A DNA stretch of 48,736 nt from a virus. Positions 15,562-25,460 of this stretch are shown here, one piece after another; the first letter of the stretch is position 1; every line of letters begins with the position of its first letter. The position numbers and the translations under genes are program-made. The notes under the pieces are model-generated. The model searched no databases. It saw only the letters and a program-made list of their open reading frames with translations, and was not told where the DNA came from. Where the stretch lies: the IMG/VR virus record IMGVR_UViG_3300011440_000008, positions 1 to 48,736 of that record; one strand, written 5' to 3'.

Positions 15562-17736
15562 ATGCTCGATCACTACTTTCATAGGCGGTACGGAGTCGCC
15601 GTCACCATTCGCTTCTCGTTGAGGCAGTGGCACGCGACGAACGCGCTTCCGCCAGACATGACCACTGGTGCTACCTTCGCTGCTGGTGATTGCGTCATCA
15701 GTAAGGACGGGGCAGCGTTCGCCAACACAACCAACTTACCTACGCACATCGGCAACGGCGTTTACGCTTTGGCCTTGGTAGCAGCGGAAATGCAGGCCGA
15801 TGACGTGACGATCGCCTTGCGAGATCAGACCGGCACTCACCTGTGGATAGACACCTTCCTCCACATTGAGACATTCCTTGAACTACGGCGGGTGGTGATC
15901 AACAACGATGCGGGCGACGGGATCAGTTCCACCAGCAGTGGCAGTAACGGAAGCGGTCTGGCGCTTGCCGGGAACGGCAGCGGAAGTGGTCTGAAGGGTA
16001 CCGGTGGGGCGACGGGACACGGCATCGAAGGGGTAGGTGGTACCGCCGGCAACGGCTTCCGCGGAGTAGGCAACGGGAATGGCCACGGACTCAGCTTGGC
16101 AGGACAGGGAAGTGGTCACGGGATCACCACGGTGGGTGGCGCAACAGGACACGGCATCAACACCAATGGTGGAGCGACAAGCGGTCACGGGATCAACTCA
16201 TCGGCCCCTGGCACTGGCCACGGAATGAATGTGGCTGGTGGTCCTAGCGGAACGAGTCATGGGATCAGGTGTCAGGCTGGTGCCACCGGAGTAGGCTTCG
16301 CAATCTTGGGTGGAGCGACGAGCGGCGCAGGAATGAGCATTACTTCTCAGGCGGGAAACAACGTCGGTGTGCTCATCACCGGTATGGGCTCAGGCGCCGG
16401 TATCGATGTTACTCCTGGGGCGACTGGCAACGGCATCCACACCCGCGGTGGAGCAACCGGCGGCGACGCCATGAGGCTCCAGGCGATCTCGGCTGGCGGC
16501 GCACACGGCTTGAACATCACCGGCTTCGCTTCCGGTAACGGCATCTCCGTTACTCCCGGAGCCACGGGGGTTGGTCTGCTGGTGAACGGTGGTGCAACAA
16601 GCGGCTCGGCTGCAAAGTTCCAAGCACTAGCCGGGAACAGCACGGGCCTGGAGATCATCGGTATTGGCACGGCAGCGGGGCTTTCCGCAGTGTCCGGTCC
16701 AACTGGCGTTGGTGGGTACTTCAGTGCTGGTGGCACTGTTATGCTCGGAATGAGCACGCACGGCTTCTACGCTGAAGGTATCCTCACTGGTCACGCCATG
16801 TATGCGAACGGTGCGGTCGCCTCCGGGGAAGGGTTCCGACTTGAGGGTGGGCTCGGCGGTACTGGTCTGCACTGCATTGCCGGTGGCAATGGTGCTGGCG
16901 CGAAGTTCGAGGGTGCTGGAAATCAACCCGGTATCTCGTCGGTCGGAGGAGCGACAGGAAACGCTGCCGACTTCACCGGAGGGGCCGGCAAGGCTGGTAT
17001 CTACTGCACCGCTGGCGCAGGGGGTCATGGGCTTCTTGTGCAAGCGGGGAGCGGCGGTGGGCACGGTGCTTACTTCCAGGCCAACGGTACCGGTGATGGG
17101 CTTCGGTGCGAGGGTGGCGCGACGAGTGGTAACGGTGCCCACTTCATCGCGATCAACACAGGCAACGGGATCTTCGCGGAAGGCTTCGGCACTCTGCACG
17201 GGATCTACGGTCAAGGAGGAGGCACCGGACAGGGGATGTACCTCCGCGGTGGTCTGACTTCCGGCGATGGCCTGTTCGCTGAAGCACAGACGTTGGGCTA
17301 CGGTGCTCGCTTCAGGGCCGTTGGTGCCAGGGACGGGATGATCACCATTGCGGGAACAACTGGTGTCGGCCTGCATACGCAAGGCGGCACGGTCGGTGGC
17401 GAGGGGATGAAGAACGAAGCCCTCGCCGGAAACAGCAGTGGTATTTTGGGTGTCAAGAGCGGAACGGGACACGGCATTGAAGGGTCACCAGACATATTCC
17501 CGTTGACCGCTGCTTTCTGGGATGAAGTCATGGGTGCGGAGCCGACGAGCATTGGCGCCAACCCATCCTTCAGGACTGCACTGTGGTTCATCCTCGCTGA
17601 GTTGTGCAATCGCATCAATCAGACGAGCGGAGCACCGGGTACGAGGACCATCTACAAGAGGGATGCGGCAACAGTGATGGCCACGCAAACGGTGCAAGTG
17701 ACTGGGATCGTACAGGACCGGGGGAGCATCACGTAA
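15562..17736 (+). CDS. Long Gly-rich repeat tail fibre (beta-helix-like)
   Basis: 724 residues. Residues 1-110 form a globular N-terminal domain (ISKDGAAFANTTNLPTHIGN) of the kind found at the start of many fibre proteins. Residues about 120-640 are near-periodic short repeats of the type GHGI...GGATG, more than forty in all, which would stack as a narrow beta-helical shaft. The last 75 residues (FWDEVMGAEP to the stop) return to a globular domain. It should be an elongated receptor-binding or side fibre. Its stop overlaps the next ATG (TAATG). Confidence 0.85.
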   Translation: MLDHYFHRRYGVAVTIRFSLRQWHATNALPPDMTTGATFAAGDCVISKDGAAFANTTNLPTHIGNGVYALALVAAEMQADDVTIALRDQTGTHLWIDTFLHIETFLELRRVVINNDAGDGISSTSSGSNGSGLALAGNGSGSGLKGTGGATGHGIEGVGGTAGNGFRGVGNGNGHGLSLAGQGSGHGITTVGGATGHGINTNGGATSGHGINSSAPGTGHGMNVAGGPSGTSHGIRCQAGATGVGFAILGGATSGAGMSITSQAGNNVGVLITGMGSGAGIDVTPGATGNGIHTRGGATGGDAMRLQAISAGGAHGLNITGFASGNGISVTPGATGVGLLVNGGATSGSAAKFQALAGNSTGLEIIGIGTAAGLSAVSGPTGVGGYFSAGGTVMLGMSTHGFYAEGILTGHAMYANGAVASGEGFRLEGGLGGTGLHCIAGGNGAGAKFEGAGNQPGISSVGGATGNAADFTGGAGKAGIYCTAGAGGHGLLVQAGSGGGHGAYFQANGTGDGLRCEGGATSGNGAHFIAINTGNGIFAEGFGTLHGIYGQGGGTGQGMYLRGGLTSGDGLFAEAQTLGYGARFRAVGARDGMITIAGTTGVGLHTQGGTVGGEGMKNEALAGNSSGILGVKSGTGHGIEGSPDIFPLTAAFWDEVMGAEPTSIGANPSFRTALWFILAELCNRINQTSGAPGTRTIYKRDAATVMATQTVQVTGIVQDRGSIT

Positions 17737-20576
17737 TGGGCCTGATTCACCGGGAAGGTTGGGAGAACGGATGGGATCCCTCCGCCGACTTGGTGAAGGG
17801 TCCGAAGAAGTCACTACTCCGATTCGACAACCTAGTCCTTGATGAGCGTGGAGCACTGACGCTTCGGCCCGGTGCAGCCACGCTCAATCCGTTAAGCGGA
17901 AGCGGTACACCGGAGCCGATGAACACCAACCAATCGTCGGTGCATTCGCTCTACACTGTAGCGATTGACAATCATCGGTTCCGGTGCGCTGGCGTAGATG
18001 AGTTCGCCTACAAGAATTTTAGTGCGTTCGCTACTCTCGGCGGTACTGGTGATATGGCCTTTGGCAGTTTCCAGGGCCATATCCTCGTTGCCCGCGGGGA
18101 GTCGAAGTGGAAGAACGACGGGCAAACGACAAGGACGTGGGGGCTCAGCCGACCAACTCAAGCGCCTGGGGTAAGTGTACTTGACCCACGAGTAATCGTC
18201 GTTGCCACTTTCGATGACGTAGAGGATCCTGCCTGGGTTGCCAAGGAGGGGTCGGTAGGTGCTAGCGAGGGTCAAGACGGACTGTCCAACGGATCCAGAA
18301 ATGTCACTTCGTCTAGTAGTGGCAAAGGTACGATTGAGAAGCTATACCCCAACGCTCAGAACTTCGACACGTTTGACGATGGGGCGGCTACTGGTGCCAT
18401 AGAAGATCGGATCGAGTTCTACGCCTGGGTCAGTAACCCAGACGCCTTGCAAATCCTCACTGTAGCATTTGACTGCAATCCCAACAGTAAGGCGCCTTTT
18501 CAAGACGACTACTACTATCAAGAATTCACCATCGATGAGGCAGTAGAGGTAAAGCTGGACGACAAGAAGCTGCTTGAGGATCGCCCAGACGTGGAAGGCA
18601 TTGACCGGGACGACTTCATCGATCGTAGGGAGAGCAGGAGGAATGCCAACAGGACAAGGGTCAGGAGGGATACACCAAGCGCCAACGTCGGTTGGAGCAA
18701 GTTCGTAGTATTCCGCGGCCAGATGCAGCGGTCTGGGAGCACACCGGACTGCAATTGGTCCACTATCAAGGCTGTGCAACTCGGCTTCAAGTTCAGCACT
18801 GATGTTGAGGAGGGCATTACCGTTGGCCGAGTGAGGTTCGATGGGCTCAGGATCCTTGGTGGTAGCGATCGTACTTTGACCGGTCGGTACCGCGCAGTAG
18901 CAGTGTGGGCCAGGGAGTTTACTGAATACACCGCTCTGAGCGGGCCGAGTGATGCGTCCGAAGAAGTAGAGTGCATGAACAACGCGATAGTAGTCACTAT
19001 TCCTTCGGCAGCGGTGGAGGCGAAGGATGCACAACTACTGGAGGTTGGCGGGAAGGCGTACGCCTACATCGGTGGTGGGTCACTGAGGAGCTATTACAAA
19101 ATGGGCGAGAGTAGCGCCCAGGTGGACGATGACCCAATCGCCATTGAGTGCATTATCAGTGAAAGGGAAGCGCTGGTAACTAACCTCCCGTTGGAGACGA
19201 ATAACCAAGAACCACCCAACGATATCATCGGGCCAAATGGCATCATCGGGCCGCACTACAACAAGATAGTCGCGCTCACCCGGAAGCAAGTATGGATAAG
19301 CAGGGACGGTAATCCTGACTCCTTCTGGAATGCTCTCGACGTAGCGGACAACAGCGAGCGTATTCAGTGGGGCATTATTACCGGTGGCGAAATCCTGATT
19401 GGCACTACCAAGGATATCTACCGACTGATGGGGAGTCTGAGCGAATTCCCAGACGGGAGTATTGATGCACGGTTGGAGAGTACCAGCAGTACTCCGCCGA
19501 TCGGTGAGTTCATGGCCCAGGACGGAGATACCTTTGTCTATCTAGCCAGTGACGGATTCCGAATGGGCGCCGGTTCTGGCAGCTTCCCAATCAACTACAA
19601 CCTAGACACCCTGGTTGGCGGAGGGCATCTTACGAGGTACGGTGTAGAGACGCTTAACCTTGGGTTAGCGCCGGGCAAGTTTCGCGGTGGCATGAGTAAT
19701 GGTCGCCTCTGGGTACTAGCCATGGAGGGAGCTAACGAGTTGTCCAGCAATATCGTTTACGTGCTGGACCTTGGCCAGAAGCGGTGGCGGAGGGAGCAGT
19801 ATCCAAGGAGTCTTCAATCACTGTATAGGGAGCCGACCGGTGCGGTGTTGGCAGGCGATAGCGGTGGGTGTCTGTGGTTGCTCAACGTGGATACGAGCGG
19901 GCAGGGGGACGCGTTTGGTGCCCAGGCCATAGCAATTCCCGTTGTAGCCCACACGGTGAGCGACGACAATGACCAACCGCTGACCTTCAAGGAGTGGCAT
20001 GACTGGCGCTCCGATCTGGATACGGGTGGAGTGAATGCCCAGGTGGAGTTGCTGTTGGACGAGGTATCAGCTACCACGCTGATTGCCAATTCGTCATCGT
20101 ACAGCACTGTGCAGAAGGATCTTGGATCGCTAAGTTTGGCGGCGGCCAAGCGTATTCAGCACAGGATCACCGGTAGCTTCTTCACCTTCAAGGTAGGCAG
20201 TCTGACCGTTACGTACCGCGATAGGCCGTTGCCAATGCTGTATTGGGATGTGTTCTTGGACTTCAATACGCCTGACCAAGTGTGGATCAGGGAGTTGGAG
20301 TTTAAGGCCCGATGCCAAAACAACATTACTGCGCAAATCCGATTTGATGGTGAAGTGAGGACACTGCCGGGTAACGGGTTAGTGACCGTGCGCTCCAACG
20401 TGGAGAGTACTTACCCCTTGGAGATTGGCCGATCGTGTCATGGGAGGCTCCCAAGGCTGATCATCACAGCGGACTCACCGATTGAGCTGTACTGGGTCAA
20501 GGTCAAAGCACGAGTGGCAGGAAGGCTCACCGAAAAGACGTTCAAGATGGTAGCAGGGCCGGGGGCCAATGCCTAA
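17736..20576 (+). CDS. Large tail protein (hub / stabilisation-type)
   Basis: 946 residues from ATG at 17736, chosen because it overlaps the previous stop (TAATG); in-frame codons upstream lie in the fibre gene. The start GWENGWDPSADLVKGPK with FDNLVLDERGALTLRPG looks like the N-terminus of podovirus tail-hub or stabilisation proteins, which seal the portal after packaging. The rest is beta-rich with WD-like strands (DTFVYLASDGFRMG; KRWRREQYPRSLQSLYRE), possibly a beta-propeller. Largest virion protein here. Confidence 0.75.
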   Translation: MGLIHREGWENGWDPSADLVKGPKKSLLRFDNLVLDERGALTLRPGAATLNPLSGSGTPEPMNTNQSSVHSLYTVAIDNHRFRCAGVDEFAYKNFSAFATLGGTGDMAFGSFQGHILVARGESKWKNDGQTTRTWGLSRPTQAPGVSVLDPRVIVVATFDDVEDPAWVAKEGSVGASEGQDGLSNGSRNVTSSSSGKGTIEKLYPNAQNFDTFDDGAATGAIEDRIEFYAWVSNPDALQILTVAFDCNPNSKAPFQDDYYYQEFTIDEAVEVKLDDKKLLEDRPDVEGIDRDDFIDRRESRRNANRTRVRRDTPSANVGWSKFVVFRGQMQRSGSTPDCNWSTIKAVQLGFKFSTDVEEGITVGRVRFDGLRILGGSDRTLTGRYRAVAVWAREFTEYTALSGPSDASEEVECMNNAIVVTIPSAAVEAKDAQLLEVGGKAYAYIGGGSLRSYYKMGESSAQVDDDPIAIECIISEREALVTNLPLETNNQEPPNDIIGPNGIIGPHYNKIVALTRKQVWISRDGNPDSFWNALDVADNSERIQWGIITGGEILIGTTKDIYRLMGSLSEFPDGSIDARLESTSSTPPIGEFMAQDGDTFVYLASDGFRMGAGSGSFPINYNLDTLVGGGHLTRYGVETLNLGLAPGKFRGGMSNGRLWVLAMEGANELSSNIVYVLDLGQKRWRREQYPRSLQSLYREPTGAVLAGDSGGCLWLLNVDTSGQGDAFGAQAIAIPVVAHTVSDDNDQPLTFKEWHDWRSDLDTGGVNAQVELLLDEVSATTLIANSSSYSTVQKDLGSLSLAAAKRIQHRITGSFFTFKVGSLTVTYRDRPLPMLYWDVFLDFNTPDQVWIRELEFKARCQNNITAQIRFDGEVRTLPGNGLVTVRSNVESTYPLEIGRSCHGRLPRLIITADSPIELYWVKVKARVAGRLTEKTFKMVAGPGANA

Positions 20577-22080
20577 GCTGCCCAAGGACGCTGGGCCGGA
20601 TACCCTTCGCTACTTGAAGGATCTGGAAGAACAGGTGCGGTTGTTGAGGACCGGCAACGTCGATCTGCAAAAGCGCAGGTTCATCAATGCTCACCCAGCG
20701 GTCAGCAGGGGAGACTTCATCACCAAGGGTGAGTTTGACGACACGGTAGAGCAAGTAGCCGAGAGCCTTAACAAAGTCAACCGCAGTTTGCGCCGGGCCA
20801 TCGCGGGGGTAGTGGTTAGCGGTGGAGTGGGCGCGTCATTGCCGCCACCGAATCACCCAATGGACTTCGGGTACTACAAGGTGAACACCGAAATCTTTGG
20901 TGGCGACTTTACTGATGAAGTAAAGGGATACACCAACTTGGTCTACGTGGGTCCAGTGGACTACGGGCCGGGTGATCCGCCTGGACCGCCGAGTGATCGG
21001 ATCGCCAAACTGACTGCGGCGATTTCCAAGTTCGCCCAGAACAACATCTACATGATGCTCGACACTGAGTTCGGCCAGATCCTTACTCACGGGGATACGC
21101 TCAGTGCGGCTCGGCCGTATTGGGACAAGGTGAAGTACATCTGCATGGGCGATGAGCCGGATATGACGGCGGCCCAGTTGGACAGTGAGATACAGCAAGA
21201 GCGCAATCGCATCGCCAATTTGGGATTACCCGCTAGGCCAATGGGGGTGACTCTTACCCCTGCAACGACGCTGAATAGCGACATTATCAACGCTCAGCAA
21301 CTCGACTTCATCAATATTGAGGCATACACGCCGACGCCTCAGAACCACGGGGATAGTCAACAGAATTTGGCGACGGTCAGGCAGTTGGTAGAGCGGATGG
21401 TAGCTCGGATCCCAGCGAGTAAGAAATTGGTGCTGATTCTCCAGGGGTACGACCGCAATGGGTGCTTCAGACCAATCAGTCCCGACTTGGTTGACATGCA
21501 AGACGCCTCTTATCTTTGGGTCAAGGACAACACGCGCGTGGTCGCAATGCTCAGCTTTTCCTACGGTCGTGAGGGGGCTACCGGCGATTGCGGCGTTGAG
21601 TACGGTGGTGCCCACCGTTACCCGGAGTTGGCTGCTCGTCATCGGGCGATCTGGGCTGCTATCAGTGGAGGTACCGGCGGTGGTCCAGCTACGGCGTGCG
21701 GCCAAGGCAGACCGTGTTGCGGTGGTGAAGACAACAACCCGAACTGTCCGCGGTGGTGCTCAGGTGGGGATTACGAAACCCCGGTGCGGGATGCTCAGGA
21801 TCGGTACGGGGCGGTGGCGCCGCCTACGGTGATTGACCCAGACAATCGTAATCATGTTCTAGACCCACCGGCTTATATGGCAGGGGTAGTGGCCACGTTC
21901 AACACAGATAATCCGTCACTCATTGCCCGTGTTGATCCTGGGCATGACGGTAAAGAGATTCAAGTCAAGAGGCTCGGTGCGACCGACTTCCACGAGCAGC
22001 ACGTACTGTGGAGTGGAGGGGGCGATCAGGCTTTCGTAAGACGGTTCTACGCCGCGACGTGTTACCCGGCGGAATTTTAA
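20569..22080 (+). CDS. Tail protein with glycoside-hydrolase-like TIM barrel
   Basis: 503 residues overlapping the previous gene by 8 bases. Residues about 1-90 form a coiled coil that probably anchors it to the tail (LKDLEEQVRLLRTG; ESLNKVNRSLRRA). Residues about 105-365 look like a beta/alpha barrel: DRIAKLTAAISKFAQNNIYM, VKYICMGDEPDMT, LDFINIEAYTP and KKLVLILQGYDRNG occur in barrel order. The Glu in GDEPD is placed as a clan GH-A acid/base would be. A Cys-rich stretch (CGQGRPCCGG, CPRWC) follows. Likely a virion depolymerase that degrades capsule or wall polysaccharide. Confidence 0.65.
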   Translation: MPKLPKDAGPDTLRYLKDLEEQVRLLRTGNVDLQKRRFINAHPAVSRGDFITKGEFDDTVEQVAESLNKVNRSLRRAIAGVVVSGGVGASLPPPNHPMDFGYYKVNTEIFGGDFTDEVKGYTNLVYVGPVDYGPGDPPGPPSDRIAKLTAAISKFAQNNIYMMLDTEFGQILTHGDTLSAARPYWDKVKYICMGDEPDMTAAQLDSEIQQERNRIANLGLPARPMGVTLTPATTLNSDIINAQQLDFINIEAYTPTPQNHGDSQQNLATVRQLVERMVARIPASKKLVLILQGYDRNGCFRPISPDLVDMQDASYLWVKDNTRVVAMLSFSYGREGATGDCGVEYGGAHRYPELAARHRAIWAAISGGTGGGPATACGQGRPCCGGEDNNPNCPRWCSGGDYETPVRDAQDRYGAVAPPTVIDPDNRNHVLDPPAYMAGVVATFNTDNPSLIARVDPGHDGKEIQVKRLGATDFHEQHVLWSGGGDQAFVRRFYAATCYPAEF

Positions 22081-22096
22081 GGAGTAAGGGGGAGTA

Positions 22097-22729
22097 ATGC
22101 CACTGCCGATCGCAGTACCGATTGGGCTTGGGGTTGCAAGCTTCATCGGAGGTCTCGTCGGCAACAAGAGGAAGCAGACCAACCAGATCAACCAAACGTC
22201 CACGAGCACGCCTACGTGGGGACCGGAATTCTCCGGTCTTAAGGACCGCGCGATTGCCCAGGCGATGAGACAACTGAATGGCATGGGTGGGTTCAACGCA
22301 GCCAGGAACATCACCAACCAGCGCTTGAACAGCACGGCCATGGCCGGGAATGCTGCGCAGAAGGGCTTGTCCGCTCGGCTCAGCGCTCAGGGGATTCGAG
22401 GGATGGCTGCTGGAATCCCACAGGCCAATCTGGCAAGTGGCATCTTCAGTGAGCAAGTGGGAGCAATGAACGAGGAGCCCATCCTCGGAAGGCAATTCAG
22501 CATGGAGGACTTGCAGCAAGCGATGGGCGTGTTGGGCATGGGCCGAGGGACGACGACGAGGACAACGGGCACGAGCACCGGTACGGAGACGAGTGGTGGT
22601 GGGATTGGCGGTGGGCTCACCGATCTGGGCGAAATGATCGGTTGGCTCGCGTCACAGGGGATGCTCAACTTTGGTAAGAAGGGTGGTGGTGCTGCGTTCG
22701 CCGGTTCCGGTGCCACCGGGAGTTTCTAA
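22097..22729 (+). CDS. Internal virion / DNA ejection protein (probable)
   Basis: 210 residues. Opens with a hydrophobic Gly-rich helix (PIAVPIGLGVASFIGGLVG), continues with Asn/Gln/Ser-rich helices and ends in a Gly tail. Podovirus ejection proteins such as T7 gp14-like proteins have a similar N-terminal membrane-active segment and size, and form the trans-envelope channel. It starts a three-gene cluster with ejection-like proteins. Assignment is by composition and position. Confidence 0.6.
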   Translation: MPLPIAVPIGLGVASFIGGLVGNKRKQTNQINQTSTSTPTWGPEFSGLKDRAIAQAMRQLNGMGGFNAARNITNQRLNSTAMAGNAAQKGLSARLSAQGIRGMAAGIPQANLASGIFSEQVGAMNEEPILGRQFSMEDLQQAMGVLGMGRGTTTRTTGTSTGTETSGGGIGGGLTDLGEMIGWLASQGMLNFGKKGGGAAFAGSGATGSF

Positions 22730-23883
22730 TGGCATTCGCTGAGTCCTTCATTCGCGGTTTCACTCGTGGACAGCAAGTACGATCGGCCAAGGACCGTGAA
22801 GCGAGAGAGCAAAAGGAGTTCGAGGCCAATCAGGAATTCCGAGAGGGACAGGTAAAGAGGCAGATCGAACTGGACAGGCTGTCCGCGGCCAATCAGCAAA
22901 TCGCACACAAGCTGACTCTGTTCAAGCTGAAGGAGGGCACGGAGCCGACCGCAGTGGACGTGCCAGGATTGGGGATGCGCGGGCCTACTACCTCATTACC
23001 TGGGCAGCACGCGCCAGTGACGTTCGATATGAGCGCATTCGGTGGTGGTGTGGAAACTGCCACTCCCGAGTCGGCAAGCAGTATCAGCCGCAGAGCGATT
23101 ACTCAGAAGTTGGCCGAAGCGGAAGCGGTAGGTGGGGTGAAGCAGCGATTGGACCGCGCTCCTCTACCGGTGGGACGTGAGGCTGCGGGTGCGCTCGGAG
23201 TTGAGCAAGGCGAATTCTCACCCACCGACATTGACATTCTCACCAAGGCCATGCAGGAGCGGGAGGCTACGAGGAGAACGGCCATTCAGAAGGCTGCTGC
23301 TCAAGCGGCGGGTGCGGATGAGAATGACGTAGCACTGCTTCTCCAAGGCGGTACGCTCGACAAGCTGCCTATCAAGAACCGGTCTGCTGCCGCTGCTGCG
23401 GCGCGAGCAAGCGGTGGTGTAGACGGGACTGGCTTTGTTCCGATGAACACGTTGCAGCAGCAGAAGTACACTGACTTTTCAGACTTGAGGACCAAAGCAG
23501 CGCGGCTCAAGGTGCTCATTGCTGACAAGGAAGTGGCCAGCAAGTTGGGACCGTTCGCTGGTAGGTTGGTAGGCGCGACCAAGGAAATGTCAATCATCGG
23601 GCAGAGCACAAAGGTCAAGGAAGCATTTGACCTGCTCAGGGATCTGTCGGACACGGAATTGAGGAAGCGGAGCGGCGCCGCAATCTCACCCGGTGAGTAT
23701 GCGCGCATTACCGGGTTTACGGTGGATCCGACCAAGCAAGCGGATTCGAATAAGACCAACTTGAAGCGTATGCTCAACGCCATTGAGGACGCGCTGGAGA
23801 ACATCGGTGCGGTGAATCTGCCAGGGGGAAGGCAGAAGGACGAGGATCAGGCTGACGAATATCTCAAGAAGATTGGGTATTAG
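22729..23883 (+). CDS. Internal virion protein (probable)
   Basis: 384 residues with TAATG overlap to the gene before. The N-terminus is a long charged helix (REQKEFEANQEFREGQVKRQ), the rest is Ala-rich and helical, with STKVKEAFDLLRDLSDTELR and a compact C-terminal helical region. No enzymatic signature. Composition and place resemble the second ejection protein of podoviruses; not certain. Confidence 0.6.
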   Translation: MAFAESFIRGFTRGQQVRSAKDREAREQKEFEANQEFREGQVKRQIELDRLSAANQQIAHKLTLFKLKEGTEPTAVDVPGLGMRGPTTSLPGQHAPVTFDMSAFGGGVETATPESASSISRRAITQKLAEAEAVGGVKQRLDRAPLPVGREAAGALGVEQGEFSPTDIDILTKAMQEREATRRTAIQKAAAQAAGADENDVALLLQGGTLDKLPIKNRSAAAAAARASGGVDGTGFVPMNTLQQQKYTDFSDLRTKAARLKVLIADKEVASKLGPFAGRLVGATKEMSIIGQSTKVKEAFDLLRDLSDTELRKRSGAAISPGEYARITGFTVDPTKQADSNKTNLKRMLNAIEDALENIGAVNLPGGRQKDEDQADEYLKKIGY

Positions 23884-23885
23884 AA

Positions 23886-25367
23886 ATGCCTCGGACGAGA
23901 GCCGAAGTAGAAAGCGATCCTGAGTTCCAAAAGCTGAGTCCTCAAGCCAGGGAGAGAGTGCTGGCCAGACTGTCAACAGGACAGGCGCCTGCACCAGTGG
24001 CTCAAGCGGAAGCATCACCGCGGTCAGGCGGCGCGCTTGACAAAGTTGGCAGTGCTGTTGGCAGCTTCCTGAAGTTCGAAGGCGAAGTGGGCAAGGGGTT
24101 GGGCAAGGGTGCGGCCAGGACGGCGATTGGTGCAGCGCAGTTGGTCAACAAGATTCCCTTCCCATTCCAGGGTGAAGCGGGCGACCGAAGACAGAGAGAG
24201 GATGCTGCTTTTCTCGAACAGGCCGCGAAGGAGTACGCCGAACCTGAGGGTGTTGGGCAGAACTTGGGATTCGCCGGGGAGCAGATCGCGGAGTTCTTCG
24301 CCACCCTGGCTACTACGAAGACTCCAGGGCCAGCAGGGGCGCGGATCGCCGCCAGCGCAGGGCGGATTAAGCAAGGGCTACAGCCGTTAGTAAGGGCCAC
24401 CGTGGGAGGGGCGAAGGGCGCAGCCGAAGCCGGAGGGGTGAGGGCGGTGCAGACCGGCGGGGATCCGGCGCAGACGGCCACTGCTGCTGCGCTCGGTGGT
24501 GCGGTCCCGGCCGCGGTGGAGGGGGTAGCAAGACCACTCGCAAGGGTGATTGCGCCACACGTCATCAGCAAGGTCATAGGGGCAACGCCCAAGAGTTTCC
24601 CGGCACAGGGGAAGAAGGTGCTGGAGGGAGCAAGGGGCGTGGCCATGGACTTGCTGAGGCACGGCCCGGTGAACAGCAGAGAGGAGTTCTTGGAACTAGC
24701 TGTACGTCGCATGGACTTCGTTACGAAGCAGATCGAGCGTGCCAGGGGCAGGGGCATGGTGCCAGGACAGGGCATCGTGCCAAGGAGACTGCTGGACGCG
24801 GAGGAGCATACCAAGCTGCTCGTGGATGGGCTGACGGGTGCGATTCAGAAGGCCAAGGCCAAGAGCCTGCCCGACGTGACGAAGTTCGCACTGCGCGCTT
24901 TCCCATTGGCCGTGCTCGGAGCGATTAACCCCACCGCGGGTATCGTGACCACCGGCAGTTACCTTGCAGAGAAGGCCCTGGAGCGGCCGAGTATTGCATC
25001 GCGCCTTGCCCGATTCGGATTCGAGTTGGGCAAGAGTCGCCCGTCCAATGCACATTTGCGGTTGCCTGGGGTGCCGCCTGTAATGGCCAGGGGGTCAGGA
25101 AGGGCCGCAGGGGAAACGGCCAACGTGGTCGGGCAGCGGCAGATTGGCGAGGCCGAAGTGACTGCGCTGGAGGCGTTCTCCAAGGTGAAGAACCTGACAC
25201 CGGAAGGGCAGGCTGCGCATCGGGCGATGAGGACGCAGCAAGTACGGGACGTGTTGCAGTCGGAAGGACTCAGTGAGGCAGAGACGACAGCGGCTGAGGG
25301 ACTGTACTTTCAGCATGGCGATTTGACGCTGCAAGAGGCGATTGACGCTGTGCTGAGAAGGAGGTAA
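23886..25367 (+). CDS. Internal virion protein (probable), last late gene
   Basis: 493 residues. Starts RAEVESDPEFQKLSPQARER, a helical opening common in large virion-internal proteins, then a long Ala/Gly-rich helical region with weak amphipathic hydrophobic stretches (AAALGGAVPAAVEGVARPL; FPLAVLGAINPTAGIVTTG) and an Arg-rich end. Probably injected with DNA. No lytic transglycosylase motif found. A bidirectional terminator follows. Confidence 0.6.
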   Translation: MPRTRAEVESDPEFQKLSPQARERVLARLSTGQAPAPVAQAEASPRSGGALDKVGSAVGSFLKFEGEVGKGLGKGAARTAIGAAQLVNKIPFPFQGEAGDRRQREDAAFLEQAAKEYAEPEGVGQNLGFAGEQIAEFFATLATTKTPGPAGARIAASAGRIKQGLQPLVRATVGGAKGAAEAGGVRAVQTGGDPAQTATAAALGGAVPAAVEGVARPLARVIAPHVISKVIGATPKSFPAQGKKVLEGARGVAMDLLRHGPVNSREEFLELAVRRMDFVTKQIERARGRGMVPGQGIVPRRLLDAEEHTKLLVDGLTGAIQKAKAKSLPDVTKFALRAFPLAVLGAINPTAGIVTTGSYLAEKALERPSIASRLARFGFELGKSRPSNAHLRLPGVPPVMARGSGRAAGETANVVGQRQIGEAEVTALEAFSKVKNLTPEGQAAHRAMRTQQVRDVLQSEGLSEAETTAAEGLYFQHGDLTLQEAIDAVLRRR

Positions 25368-25402
25368 ATGGGCAATAAGCATTAGTGAATTGACGAACGA
25401 AT

Positions 25403-25454
25403 AGGCCCACAGTAGTCGGGCATCCCGCCTTTCACCGATTACTGTGGGCCTTTA
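25403..25454. terminator. Bidirectional terminator between convergent operons
   Basis: Perfect 12-bp stem AGGCCCACAGTA (25403-25414) / TACTGTGGGCCT (25440-25451) around a 25-base loop. It ends the late plus-strand operon and the minus-strand gene at 25461. Confidence 0.85.
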
Positions 25455-25460
25455 GTGTGT

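Noticed and set aside
15900-17520. Diversity-generating retroelement target
   Set aside because: Variable fibre-like repeats raised the idea, but no reverse transcriptase gene or template repeat is present in the window.
15837-17618. Long minus-strand frames opposite the repeat fibre
   Set aside because: The Gly-rich repeat DNA lacks stop codons on both strands; these frames are shadows with biased Pro/Ala/Thr composition.
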